This document shows positions 1 to 8,462 of a stretch of 64,000 bases of DNA, piece after piece. The DNA is from Niabella yanshanensis. GTDB lineage: Bacteria; Bacteroidota; Bacteroidia; Chitinophagales; Chitinophagaceae. Under the pieces are notes generated by a model that saw nothing but the letters and a program-made list of their open reading frames with translations, made no database searches and had not been told where the DNA came from. Made by a program: the position numbers and the translations under genes. Every line of letters begins with the position of its first letter. Position 1 is the first letter of the stretch. The stretch is taken from positions 5,022,001 to 5,086,000 of the forward strand of contig NZ_CP139960.1 of assembly GCF_034424215.1 (NCBI RefSeq). The letters run 5' to 3'.

Positions 1-353
1 ATGATATTATAAATAGGTCGCCAGTCTACAAGCGTATTATTTTGCTGGGTACTGATATTAAATATTTCGTTTTCTTCTGCACGGGTACCGAGAGAAGGTG
101 TGATCATATCGGCTCTTATTTCTCCCCAAATGAAAAAAGTTTCCGCAGGTCCCCTGGTGCTTGCGCTGCTTCCACCGTCCATTAAAGATGCATAGCAACC
201 AATTACAGCAGCGTGCACCTGCTCTTTGGTTTGCCAGTAATTTTCCCTGATAATTCCATCAGGAGGAATTAAATCGAACTTTTTGGCACAGGAAGAAAAC
301 CCTGCAATAAAGCATACACTTAAAATAAACAGGTATATCGGATTTTTCATCAT
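1..353 (-). CDS. SusD/RagB-family outer-membrane lipoprotein, N-terminal part (cut by window edge)
   Basis: Only the first 117 residues are inside the window; the frame runs open off the left edge. It begins with two adjacent ATGs (353 and 350). It has a lipoprotein signal peptide with lipobox S-S-C (Cys22) and then the K-K-F-D-L-I-P-P start typical of SusD proteins. SusD lipoproteins sit on the cell surface and form the lid of the SusC channel, binding the incoming glycan or peptide. It starts 25 bp downstream of the SusC stop on the same strand, the standard susC-susD order. The family call rests on N-terminal style plus position after susC; the substrate is unknown. Confidence 0.85.
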   Translation of the reverse strand, partial: MMKNPIYLFILSVCFIAGFSSCAKKFDLIPPDGIIRENYWQTKEQVHAAVIGCYASLMDGGSSASTRGPAETFFIWGEIRADMITPSLGTRAEENEIFNISTQQNNTLVDWRPIYNI

Positions 354-378
354 TTCGTTTTTTCTTAGTGTTTATACA

Positions 379-3300
379 TTAAAATGAAGCGGTTAAACCA
401 AGCGTGAACATTTTTACCGGTGGGGTCATCGAATTATCAGTAGCTACACGAAAGGGGTCTGAACCTCTCATAGAAACCTCGGGATCCTGGCCGGTGTACT
501 TCGTCAACGTCAGCAGGTTTTCACCTGTTACATACGCACTCAGGTTTTTCAATCCCATTTTAGTAAGCAAAGTCTTGTCAAAGTTGTAACGAAGCGTTAC
601 TGTTCTGAACCTTAAAAATGAGCCATCCTCAACGTACCTTGATGATCCAAGCCAGTTATAACCCGCCTGGTATAGTGCCCGGGGAATGTCGGTAACGTCC
701 CCCTCTTTACGCCATCTTCTTTGTACTGCAGTACTTTGGTTGTCATAACCGAACATATTGGTGGTTGCCATTTCTGTTCCGTTAATGATTTCGTAACCCG
801 TACGGAAATTAAAGAAGGTGGATAAACGCAATTTGTTTTTATAACCCAGGTTGATACCAAAGCCACCAAATACTTTGGGGTTACTATTGCCCAGGTAAAC
901 GATATCGCGGTAGTCGATCGTACCATCCTTGTTTACATCTTCGTACATAGCGTCACCCGGCTGAAATACATAATCCACAATAGGGTAGTTGAAACGCATA
1001 TATACCTGTTCTCCATTCGGACGAACGATAACATTGCCGGCAGCATCGCGGGCCAGCGTGGCATCCCTATCCTGATATACACCCAGGTACCTGTACCCAT
1101 AGAACGATCCAAAAGGATTGTTAATTTGCATATAGGTAATATATTGCCCGTTGGCAGCACTGTTCCCTTTTTCCAATGGATAATATTCAGATATTTCTCG
1201 GATCATGTTCTGGGCAGAAGAGATATTAAAGTTGAAGTCTACCTGCCATGTTTTGCTGGTGTAAGGTTTGGTATTGATGTTCAGCTCCCAGCCCTGGTTA
1301 TCCATCGTGCCCACGTTCATATTTACTGCCTTGTATCCGTTGATAGATGATATCTGGAGGTCTTTAAAGAACAGGTCTATTGTGCGGTTACGGTATACTT
1401 CTACGTCGAGGTTGACCCGGTTCTTGAACATTGCGAGGGAAAGCCCCAGGTTAGTGCCCACAACAGTTTCCCATTTCAATTGTGTCAGGCCCATCCGGCT
1501 GGGATAAATACCCGATTCACCCATAAAATCCCAATCGAAATTGTCGTACAGGTTATAAAAAGTATAATCGTCTTTAGGTGCGTTACCACTACGGCCATAA
1601 CTGAACCGTAAACTTAAATCGTCAATCTGCTTTACATTTTCCAGGAACTTTTCTCCCGATACACGCCACCTGGCCGACAGGGTAGGGAAGAGGCCATAAC
1701 GCTCAGATCTGGCCAGCTTGGAAGTAACATCACCACGCAAACCTGCGTTGATAATATAACGGTCCATAAACGCGTATACTCCATTTACCAGAACGTTGGC
1801 ATTCGCTGTTTTATTGGTGCGGGCAGATAAATTAGAAAGCGCCCCGTTAACCCGGGAAGGAACAGAAGGATCCTGTAACTCGGATGATGGCGTGTTGGAG
1901 GTGCGCGCCTGGTAGGAAACACTGGTTCCATCATAGGTCATCATATTCACCAAACCTGTAAAATTATGATTCTTGTTTTCAAACTGCGGGGTCCATACTA
2001 GTGAAGATTTGGTTTGTACGTTGAAGTTGTCATTGTCGCCATCGTAAGCGAGGTTTACATTGGTGTTGGTCCAGGGCAAACCGGTAGCGGTTTGGGGCAG
2101 GAAGCTTTTGCTTTTAGTGCTGTTCATATCAAACTGCACATCCACAGTTGCTACCAACGTACGGGGAATGATGGAATAACGCATGAAGAACTTTGGAATA
2201 ATACGTTCCTGCAAGACCTTGTTGATGGCGGCATTGGCCATGGCCACAGGGTTAACAGTTCCGCTCACTTTATTATTACTAAGCCCGTTGTACTGGCCCT
2301 GTATGTTTGAGAAGGGCGAAAAATAATTAGGTGTCAGATTACCATATTCATCGTATTCGTAAATGCTCATATTCGGCATTTTTCTGTACGCAACATCTCT
2401 CAGGTTTTCAGCATAGTTGCGGTTGTTATCCGTGGTGGCATAAGAAACGTCGGTTCTGATGTTGATCCTGTCCGATACATCATAATCCAGGTTGATACGC
2501 GCTGTAAGTCTTTTCAGGTAAGTCCCAACCGTCACACCATCCTGGTTTAAGTAGCCCACTGAAGTAAAGTATTTGGCTTTAGAGCCTCCACCCGTCATAG
2601 AAAGGTTGTGGTCCATAACATAACCGGTCCTGGTTATTTCATCCACCCAGTTGCTGTTTTTACTGTAGTTATAATAGTAATATGGATCATTGGGGTCAAA
2701 TTTAAATTCGTTTACCGTTTGTGTATTCAGCGGGATGCCGTTACGGTTCATGAATGCTTCCGGGATCAGCGAGGTGTATTGCGATCCGCTTAGCATTGGA
2801 ATCGCTTCAGGCCTTGGAGATATCGTTCCTTTAAAAGTATAGGTAAGTGAAGGCTTGCCACGTACCCCTCTCTTGGTATTAATAACCAATACGCCACTGG
2901 CTGCTTTAGAACCCCAGATAGCAGTAGCCGCCGCATCCTTTAAAATGGTAATATCTTTAATATCGGTGGGCGCAATATTCAGCAGGTTGGCATATCCCTG
3001 GTCATCAGCCGTCCCAAAGTTAAAATCGGTAGGTATGTCGGTTTCGAAAGGCATGCCGTCCACAACAATCAGTGGGGTAGTGGATGAGTTGATAGACGAT
3101 GTACCCCTGATACGTATTTGCATACCAGCTCCCGGGTCGCCCGAATTAGCTGCAATATCAACCCCTGCCATCCGGCCCTGCAGAGCCTGGTCAATAGAAG
3201 TTGCCTGCATTTCCTCAAGGTCTTTAGCATTAATTTTTGAAGTTGCCAACGTGTTGTAGCGTTCAGGTATTGGCAGCATTCCATTGTCGGTTCTGGCAGA

Positions 3301-3663
3301 AGATACAACGATTACCTCTTCCATGTCGTTGCTGGACTGCTCGAGTGTGATATTGAAAATCCTGCGGGTGTTAATAGCCATATCCTCCCGGCTTTTATAA
3401 CCAATTGCAGAGAAGGTGAGGCGGTGTTTTACATCGCTTACTTTAATGGCGAAGTTCCCATCTATATCAGTAGTAGTACCTCTTACGGTACGTTGTTCAT
3501 TATCCGTTTCCGATACCGATACACCCGAAACAGGAGCGCCCTGCTTATCGATAACCTTACCGGTAAGCACAATTGCGTCCTGGGCAAAAGCTTTTTCACC
3601 AACAACCATTAACAACAGCGTAGCGCAAAGCACAAAAATATTTTTCATGTCAAATCTTCTCAT
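379..3663 (-). CDS. SusC/RagA-family TonB-linked outer-membrane transporter
   Basis: This 1094-residue protein has the full SusC architecture: signal peptide ending A-F-A-Q near residue 28, a carboxypeptidase-regulatory-like beta-sandwich (about 30-110, with the motif T-T-D-I-D-G-N-F), a TonB plug (about 125-265, including L-I-V-V-D-G-M-P and the I-T-I-L-K-D-A-A-A-T-A-I-W-G segment) and a C-terminal 22-strand barrel of the usual length. It imports a ligand across the outer membrane using TonB energy, with SusD as the lid. The ATG at 3648, five codons in, gives a tighter signal peptide and is an equally good start. It lies between a fasciclin lipoprotein and susD on the same strand, so it is probably co-transcribed with both. 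Confidence 0.95.
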   Translation of the reverse strand: MRRFDMKNIFVLCATLLLMVVGEKAFAQDAIVLTGKVIDKQGAPVSGVSVSETDNEQRTVRGTTTDIDGNFAIKVSDVKHRLTFSAIGYKSREDMAINTRRIFNITLEQSSNDMEEVIVVSSARTDNGMLPIPERYNTLATSKINAKDLEEMQATSIDQALQGRMAGVDIAANSGDPGAGMQIRIRGTSSINSSTTPLIVVDGMPFETDIPTDFNFGTADDQGYANLLNIAPTDIKDITILKDAAATAIWGSKAASGVLVINTKRGVRGKPSLTYTFKGTISPRPEAIPMLSGSQYTSLIPEAFMNRNGIPLNTQTVNEFKFDPNDPYYYYNYSKNSNWVDEITRTGYVMDHNLSMTGGGSKAKYFTSVGYLNQDGVTVGTYLKRLTARINLDYDVSDRINIRTDVSYATTDNNRNYAENLRDVAYRKMPNMSIYEYDEYGNLTPNYFSPFSNIQGQYNGLSNNKVSGTVNPVAMANAAINKVLQERIIPKFFMRYSIIPRTLVATVDVQFDMNSTKSKSFLPQTATGLPWTNTNVNLAYDGDNDNFNVQTKSSLVWTPQFENKNHNFTGLVNMMTYDGTSVSYQARTSNTPSSELQDPSVPSRVNGALSNLSARTNKTANANVLVNGVYAFMDRYIINAGLRGDVTSKLARSERYGLFPTLSARWRVSGEKFLENVKQIDDLSLRFSYGRSGNAPKDDYTFYNLYDNFDWDFMGESGIYPSRMGLTQLKWETVVGTNLGLSLAMFKNRVNLDVEVYRNRTIDLFFKDLQISSINGYKAVNMNVGTMDNQGWELNINTKPYTSKTWQVDFNFNISSAQNMIREISEYYPLEKGNSAANGQYITYMQINNPFGSFYGYRYLGVYQDRDATLARDAAGNVIVRPNGEQVYMRFNYPIVDYVFQPGDAMYEDVNKDGTIDYRDIVYLGNSNPKVFGGFGINLGYKNKLRLSTFFNFRTGYEIINGTEMATTNMFGYDNQSTAVQRRWRKEGDVTDIPRALYQAGYNWLGSSRYVEDGSFLRFRTVTLRYNFDKTLLTKMGLKNLSAYVTGENLLTLTKYTGQDPEVSMRGSDPFRVATDNSMTPPVKMFTLGLTASF

Positions 3664-3688
3664 GGCAAATCTTGTATCTGGTTCTTTA

Positions 3689-5920
3689 TTAGTCGTTGTA
3701 TTTTAAATAATTGTCGATCAGGTGGATCATACTTCTGTTAGAAAGGTTATTGCTTTGTGCAATAATTACATGAGCAGTTCTTCCAAAAGCGTCCACTATC
3801 GAAAGTGCATTGGCCGAATTGTTAATCTGTAATCTTAATGCAGTTCCCAGATCGTTTTTTAAAGCAGTTTCAAAACTTCCGGGAAATATAACATCATCCG
3901 GAACTGCGGTATGAGAGGCCAGAAAATGGTATTGGAGGAATTTACGTACCTTATCTATATCAGCCGGAGCAGTTGGAGTAAAGTTGGGCCCGCCGGTGGT
4001 GTTGTTTTTAGGCAGCAGTCCATCATCCACGGCCTGTTGTATTGCTGCGTTCGTAGGAACAAAGATGGTGCTAAAACCAGTAAGCCCAATTATTTGCATC
4101 GTAGTAGCGGTGTAAGCCTGTGTGTTGCCGGAAAGCAACTGCCAGAAATAATTGAACGGTGAACCAGAGGCCGTACCCAGTTTATTTAAGTGAAATCCAA
4201 TGCCATTTTCGGAATAACGTAGCAGGCGGTTAATAAAATACACCTTTCCATTGGATGCAGTTTTGACGCTATCCACGTGAGCTACCTGGCTCGAATCCTC
4301 CAGGCCAGCCGTAACTATATTAAAGTTATTATATTTTATATAATCGCCTTCTCCATCTGCATCTCCTGTTTTCACAATACCTGTACCTGATAAATTGTCT
4401 GACATGTTTTTATAAGCTCCAAAAAACACACAGCTGCGGATAATACGTTCTAACCTGTCGGGAACGCCATTGGTGCTGCCGTTAAATAAAAACTGGCTTT
4501 GGTTGACATTATAGGTAAACCCGGCATCCAGGAAGGCCTGGTCGGGGATTAACATAATATTTACCGGTACATTCGATTTGGCTATCAATAACCGCAACCC
4601 GATGGTATTAAACAATCTGGTCATGAAAGTATACCTGGGATTCAGGTAAGCTTCACTGAACACCGTGCTGAATACATCGGCTTCAGACACTTTATTGGTT
4701 CCATAAACAATACCATTACTTAGTATTCTGCGATCAAAAATATCAGTAGCAGGATCAAAACGCGCGGGCTCTGCAAAGCTATTTCTCGATGTAGCAAATT
4801 TGGTAGGCCAAACAACCGTGGGGAACAGGTGTGCATTTAAAAAATCTACTATAATCCCTATGGGCATTTCATCGAAGTTGGGGTAGTATTTACAGAGCGT
4901 GTTTTTTACATAATTATCGACGGCCTGGTTGTTAGGGATAAACATGGTCCAGCAGTCTTTTTGTCCATCATTATCTCCCAGCTTCATAAAGTTCTCGTTG
5001 TTCGGCGCATAGGAAAGCAGGTGGGAGTACACTTTTACATATACCTGGTCGTTTTTGCCGGATATTACCTGGTAGCGGCGCGTCGCATCTGCATTATAAA
5101 TGAACGAAACCATATTATTGGTAAAAAGCCTGTTTAATATAGCACGAAAGCTGCTGAATTCAGGACGGGTGCGTATGTACTCGTCGATACTTGAAAGGGG
5201 AGAAATTACTTTATCCAGTTCATGTATAACGCCATTTTCGGCAGCAATATTAGCTGCAACTACTTTCGCTTCCAGAACATTGAATCCACTGTATTGGCTG
5301 TTAGGGTAGAAGTAGTTGTAGTCTGTAGCCGTCAATGCAGACGAGGTCATGAATGCATCTGTAAAATAAGTAACGTATTTATTATTGTAATCTGTGGAAA
5401 TATAGTTGCCTGTTAAAGAGCCCAAAAGATTATTCCTGTTGGCTGCAATTGCTGTAACAGGTCCGTTGGCCGACGTGTCTTTATAAAACCCCGTGTAGTA
5501 GGCGGTTCTTCTTCTAAACGCGATATTCGGCGTCCATCCGGTATTGTTTTCCGAAGCCTGGTAGTCGTCCAGCCGGTCTTGCTCAAAGGCGTTATATACC
5601 AGCATATATTGCACCATGGCTCTCGCCGTATTTTCATCGATGGCGTCAACACTGTTGATCCCCTTATCAGTGAAATAAGCATAGAAAGCTGCATCGTTGG
5701 GAGCAAAAAAGGTCCAGTAACCAGCGCCTGATTCCAGTGTTTCCTTATAACCGCTTTTATCAATAAGCTTCAGTAAGGTGCTGAAATTGCCCTTTTCCTG
5801 CAAACGCCCGTAAATAGGCGATTCCAGACTGTCTGGTCTCCCATAAAAAGCATCCCATTCTTTTTTCCGGCAACTGGCCAATGTGAGAATAAGCAGCATC
5901 GATAGTGACAATACGCGCAT
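3689..5920 (-). CDS. Multi-repeat fasciclin (FAS1)-domain lipoprotein
   Basis: 743 residues with a lipoprotein signal peptide (lipobox A-S-C, about residue 17). FAS1-type units are visible: the first around residues 40-245 (G-N-F-S-T-L-L-K-L-I, then F-F-A-P-N-D-A-A-F), a second from about 250 (F-S-S-F-R-A-I-L), a third around 450-570 (I-M-L-I-P-D-Q-A-F) and a fourth around 580-740 (T-I-F-V-P-T-N-A-A-I and L-Q-Y-H-F). FAS1 domains are adhesion or ligand-binding folds. It is the first gene of the minus-strand fasciclin-susC-susD row (25-bp gap to susC) and is presumably surface-exposed, helping capture the imported substrate. That role is inferred from context. Confidence 0.85.
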   Translation of the reverse strand: MRVLSLSMLLILTLASCRKKEWDAFYGRPDSLESPIYGRLQEKGNFSTLLKLIDKSGYKETLESGAGYWTFFAPNDAAFYAYFTDKGINSVDAIDENTARAMVQYMLVYNAFEQDRLDDYQASENNTGWTPNIAFRRRTAYYTGFYKDTSANGPVTAIAANRNNLLGSLTGNYISTDYNNKYVTYFTDAFMTSSALTATDYNYFYPNSQYSGFNVLEAKVVAANIAAENGVIHELDKVISPLSSIDEYIRTRPEFSSFRAILNRLFTNNMVSFIYNADATRRYQVISGKNDQVYVKVYSHLLSYAPNNENFMKLGDNDGQKDCWTMFIPNNQAVDNYVKNTLCKYYPNFDEMPIGIIVDFLNAHLFPTVVWPTKFATSRNSFAEPARFDPATDIFDRRILSNGIVYGTNKVSEADVFSTVFSEAYLNPRYTFMTRLFNTIGLRLLIAKSNVPVNIMLIPDQAFLDAGFTYNVNQSQFLFNGSTNGVPDRLERIIRSCVFFGAYKNMSDNLSGTGIVKTGDADGEGDYIKYNNFNIVTAGLEDSSQVAHVDSVKTASNGKVYFINRLLRYSENGIGFHLNKLGTASGSPFNYFWQLLSGNTQAYTATTMQIIGLTGFSTIFVPTNAAIQQAVDDGLLPKNNTTGGPNFTPTAPADIDKVRKFLQYHFLASHTAVPDDVIFPGSFETALKNDLGTALRLQINNSANALSIVDAFGRTAHVIIAQSNNLSNRSMIHLIDNYLKYND

Positions 5921-6314
5921 CGTTCTTATATTATTTTCAGATCAAATAAAAATTTTAAAGCAGTACCTGCCTGTGCGGTTAAGCAAGCGAAAGACCTTGC
6001 AGATCTCTCTGCAAATGCATCCAACTCCGTACTCTTTCCAATTATTTACAAATAAATACTCAATCGTTTACAAAAAGGCAAGCCTCAACTCTCAGTTACA
6101 ATTCTTGCTTGGTGCTGCGAATATATCCCCCGATATTGCTACCACTGTCCTGACCCATCCTGCTTTTACTTATATTTTTATGCAATCGATTGCGAAATTG
6201 TAATTTGTACAATTCTTATTCATTATGAATATTTTATCATGCAGGATGCTACAGGATGCCTGCCTTTGTAATTTGCTTTAATATTGAGCCTGTAACGGTA
6301 CAAATAAATTTGCC
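5921..6314. promoter_or_regulatory. Divergent control region between the SusC locus and the GH105 gene
   Basis: This 394-bp AT-rich gap separates the divergent fasciclin and GH105 genes, so promoters for both must lie here. No convincing short gene is visible. It contains a 12-bp perfect palindrome at 6182-6193 and a CAATCGTTTAC-like element near 6061. I did not find a clean TAnnTTTG -7 element for either side. Confidence 0.5.
6182..6193. promoter_or_regulatory. Palindrome GCAATCGATTGC, possible LacI-type operator
   Basis: A perfect 12-bp palindrome with the central ATCGAT/CG step common in LacI/GalR-family operators. It sits 122 bp upstream of the GH105 start and 262 bp upstream of the fasciclin start. 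Regulator identity is inference; no LacI gene is in the window. Confidence 0.4.
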
Positions 6315-7445
6315 ATGAGATCTAAAATTTTCCTTGCTTATATAGCAATTATGGTGGCGGGTAGTTCCGCTTTTGCGCAGAAACTTCCGTCGAAGAAAAA
6401 CATTCTTCAAACACTGCGACTTACGAACCAGTATTTCATGAATAAGTGGCCCGATCCGGGAAAGAGTATTATCACCAATAAAGAAAGGCCCAGTAATATA
6501 TGGACCAGGGCTGTATATTATGAAGGTTTGCTGGCGTTGAATACTATTGACCCGCAAAAAAAATACTACGATTACGCGGTGGACTGGGGAGAGAAGCACA
6601 AATGGGGATTGAATGGAGGCACTGCTACCAAAAATGCAGACAATCATTGCTGCGGTCAGACCTACATTGATCTTTATTTGATTGATAAAAAGGAAGAGCG
6701 TATCAAGGATATTAAAACCAGTATCGATAATGTTATTGCCAGCGGTAAAAATGATGACTGGAGCTGGATTGATGCCATACAAATGGGAATGCCGGTATTT
6801 ACCAAATTAGGAAACCTGTACAACGATACAAAATACTTTGAGAAGATGTACGAGATGTACTCCTACACCAAAAATAATCATGGTGATAAGGGACTTTACA
6901 ACCGGGAAGATCATTTGTGGTGGAGAGATAAGGATTTTGATCCGCCTTATAAAGAGCCTAACGGCGAAGATTGCTATTGGAGCCGCGGTAATGGATGGGT
7001 AGTAATGGCTTTAGTGCGTGCGATGGAAGAGCTGCCAAAATCTGATCCGCATTATGCAGAGTACCTGCAGGATTTTAAAGATATGTGTACGGCCCTGGTG
7101 AAAATACAGCGACCAGATGGTTTATGGACAGCCAGCCTGCATGATCCGAATCATTATGGCGGAAAAGAAATTACCGGTACTGCCTGCTTTACTTATGGCT
7201 TTGCCTGGGGCGTAAGAAAGGGTATACTGGATAAAAAGATTTATCAGCCATCACTTACCAAAGCCTGGAATGCGATGGTGAAAGATGCGGTACATAAAAA
7301 TGGATTTTTAGGTTATGTGCAAGGCACCGGTAAAGAACCTAAAGATGGTCAGCCGGTAACATACACCAGCACACCTGATTTCGAAGATTATGGTTTGGGT
7401 TGTTTTTTACTGGCAGGAACAGAAGTGTATAAGTTAAGGAAGTAG
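6315..7445 (+). CDS. Secreted GH105-type unsaturated glycuronyl hydrolase
   Basis: 376 residues with a signal peptide (cleavage near A-F-A-Q, residue 22) and an all-alpha toroid of the GH88/GH105 superfamily. The signature W-I-D-A-I-Q-M-G-M-P (residues 151-160) carries the conserved general-acid Asp153, and W-S-R-G-N-G-W occurs further on. GH105 enzymes remove the unsaturated uronic acid left by polysaccharide lyases, most often from rhamnogalacturonan or ulvan-type fragments. The length is normal. It is divergent from the fasciclin-SusC-SusD genes, which suggests a small glycan-utilisation locus; the exact polymer cannot be read from sequence. Confidence 0.88.
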   Translation: MRSKIFLAYIAIMVAGSSAFAQKLPSKKNILQTLRLTNQYFMNKWPDPGKSIITNKERPSNIWTRAVYYEGLLALNTIDPQKKYYDYAVDWGEKHKWGLNGGTATKNADNHCCGQTYIDLYLIDKKEERIKDIKTSIDNVIASGKNDDWSWIDAIQMGMPVFTKLGNLYNDTKYFEKMYEMYSYTKNNHGDKGLYNREDHLWWRDKDFDPPYKEPNGEDCYWSRGNGWVVMALVRAMEELPKSDPHYAEYLQDFKDMCTALVKIQRPDGLWTASLHDPNHYGGKEITGTACFTYGFAWGVRKGILDKKIYQPSLTKAWNAMVKDAVHKNGFLGYVQGTGKEPKDGQPVTYTSTPDFEDYGLGCFLLAGTEVYKLRK

Positions 7446-7452
7446 TTAATAA

Positions 7453-7504
7453 ATTGAACATGTGTTCAATCAAAAAGCCCATGGTTTAAAACCATGGGCT
7501 TTTT
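7453..7504. terminator. Bidirectional terminator between convergent genes
   Basis: A 16-bp-arm hairpin (7472-7487 with 7488-7503) is flanked by an A-run and a T-run, so it can work in both directions between the convergent GH105 and META-domain genes. Just before it lies a second perfect inverted repeat, ATTGAACA/TGTTCAAT (7453-7460 and 7463-7470). Confidence 0.9.
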
Positions 7505-7522
7505 GATTGTTTTCGACACCAG

Positions 7523-8323
7523 CTATTTTCTTTGAAGCCGCATCACCGCGATATCTCCCATGATGAGATTTAAGGTATTCCCGGAAACGCTGAATTTATT
7601 GATACTTTCCAATGTTTTGAAGAACGTACTTTCTCCTGCTCCCGGGCAGGCCATCCGTGTGCTGGCAGGCATACCAAACTTTATATTGCTGCCTTCTATT
7701 TTAACCGAAGAACGGAAGTTGTTGCAACTACTGTTGCCGGTAGCTATACTATCCGGAAGGTTAAATGTAATAGTGGGCTTTTTATCAGGGTACAAACCAT
7801 CAAAAGCAATACGTGGCCCGGAAATATAATCCACTTCCCAGGTGCCGTTCAGCTGGCTGGTGGCATTGCCGTTATCAGTTGCCTGGAACTTTGCCAAAGT
7901 AGCCATCCTGGCTTTATTTAAAGAAAGTACATTGTTATTGATCGTAAAGTTATCAGCTTTACCGAACACTTCCTTTAATTGGTTTTCTATGGCCATATCC
8001 TCGCAGGCCATCATGGTTGACATGCCCTGGCTAAATGTAATCCCTCCTTTATCTGTGAGCGTATAGGTGCCACCCAGGCCGTTACACCCGCCGGAAGCGG
8101 TATATCGCTTATCTGTATCATTGAACTCAATAAATGGTTCCTTGTTATTCACACGATCTGCAACGGGTTGGCCGTTTAATTCTATCAGCTTCCACTTTTT
8201 GCCGGTGAGTGAAGTTGTTGTCATGGTGGACGATGTTTCATTGGACTTTGTTGCTTTTTTTGTATTACCACAGGAACTACATAAAAAAGCTAAACCCAGG
8301 ATCAGATAATAAGAATGTTTCAT
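7523..8323 (-). CDS. Lipoprotein with two META (HslJ-like) domains
   Basis: 266 residues. A lipoprotein signal peptide ends at a C-S-S-C lipobox (about residue 18). Two META/DUF306 units follow: about 43-150 (G-K-K-W-K-L-I-E-L-N-G and G-G-C-N-G-L-G-G) and about 158-262 (N-G-T-W-E-V-D-Y-I-S-G and S-S-C-N-N-F). META domains occur in HslJ and other envelope proteins linked to heat and antibiotic tolerance; the biochemical role is unknown. A TAAGTTTG -7 box lies just upstream. It is monocistronic, facing GH105 across a shared terminator. Confidence 0.85.
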   Translation of the reverse strand: MKHSYYLILGLAFLCSSCGNTKKATKSNETSSTMTTTSLTGKKWKLIELNGQPVADRVNNKEPFIEFNDTDKRYTASGGCNGLGGTYTLTDKGGITFSQGMSTMMACEDMAIENQLKEVFGKADNFTINNNVLSLNKARMATLAKFQATDNGNATSQLNGTWEVDYISGPRIAFDGLYPDKKPTITFNLPDSIATGNSSCNNFRSSVKIEGSNIKFGMPASTRMACPGAGESTFFKTLESINKFSVSGNTLNLIMGDIAVMRLQRK

Positions 8324-8339
8324 GGATAAAAATTTGCCA

Positions 8340-8347
8340 CAAACTTA
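8340..8347 (-). promoter_or_regulatory. -7 promoter element TAAGTTTG for the META lipoprotein
   Basis: Exact match to TAnnTTTG on the minus strand, ending 16 nt before the ATG at 8323. The same octamer precedes purL at 12201-12208. Confidence 0.55.
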
Positions 8348-8408
8348 CGATTGTTTTACAAGACAGCTATTGCTGTAGCCGCAAGCGTTGAATCGGCTAA
8401 ACGCCATC

Positions 8409-8444
8409 AAAAAAACCTCCTTCAGTATTTCTTGAAAGAGGTTT
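8409..8444 (-). terminator. Terminator of purL
   Basis: Hairpin AAACCTC..TTCA / TGAA..GAGGTTT (8413-8444) with a single unpaired base per arm, followed on the minus strand by a T-run (plus-strand A-run at 8409-8415). It lies just after the purL stop. Confidence 0.85.
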
Positions 8445-8462
8445 AAAACAATTGTAAATATT

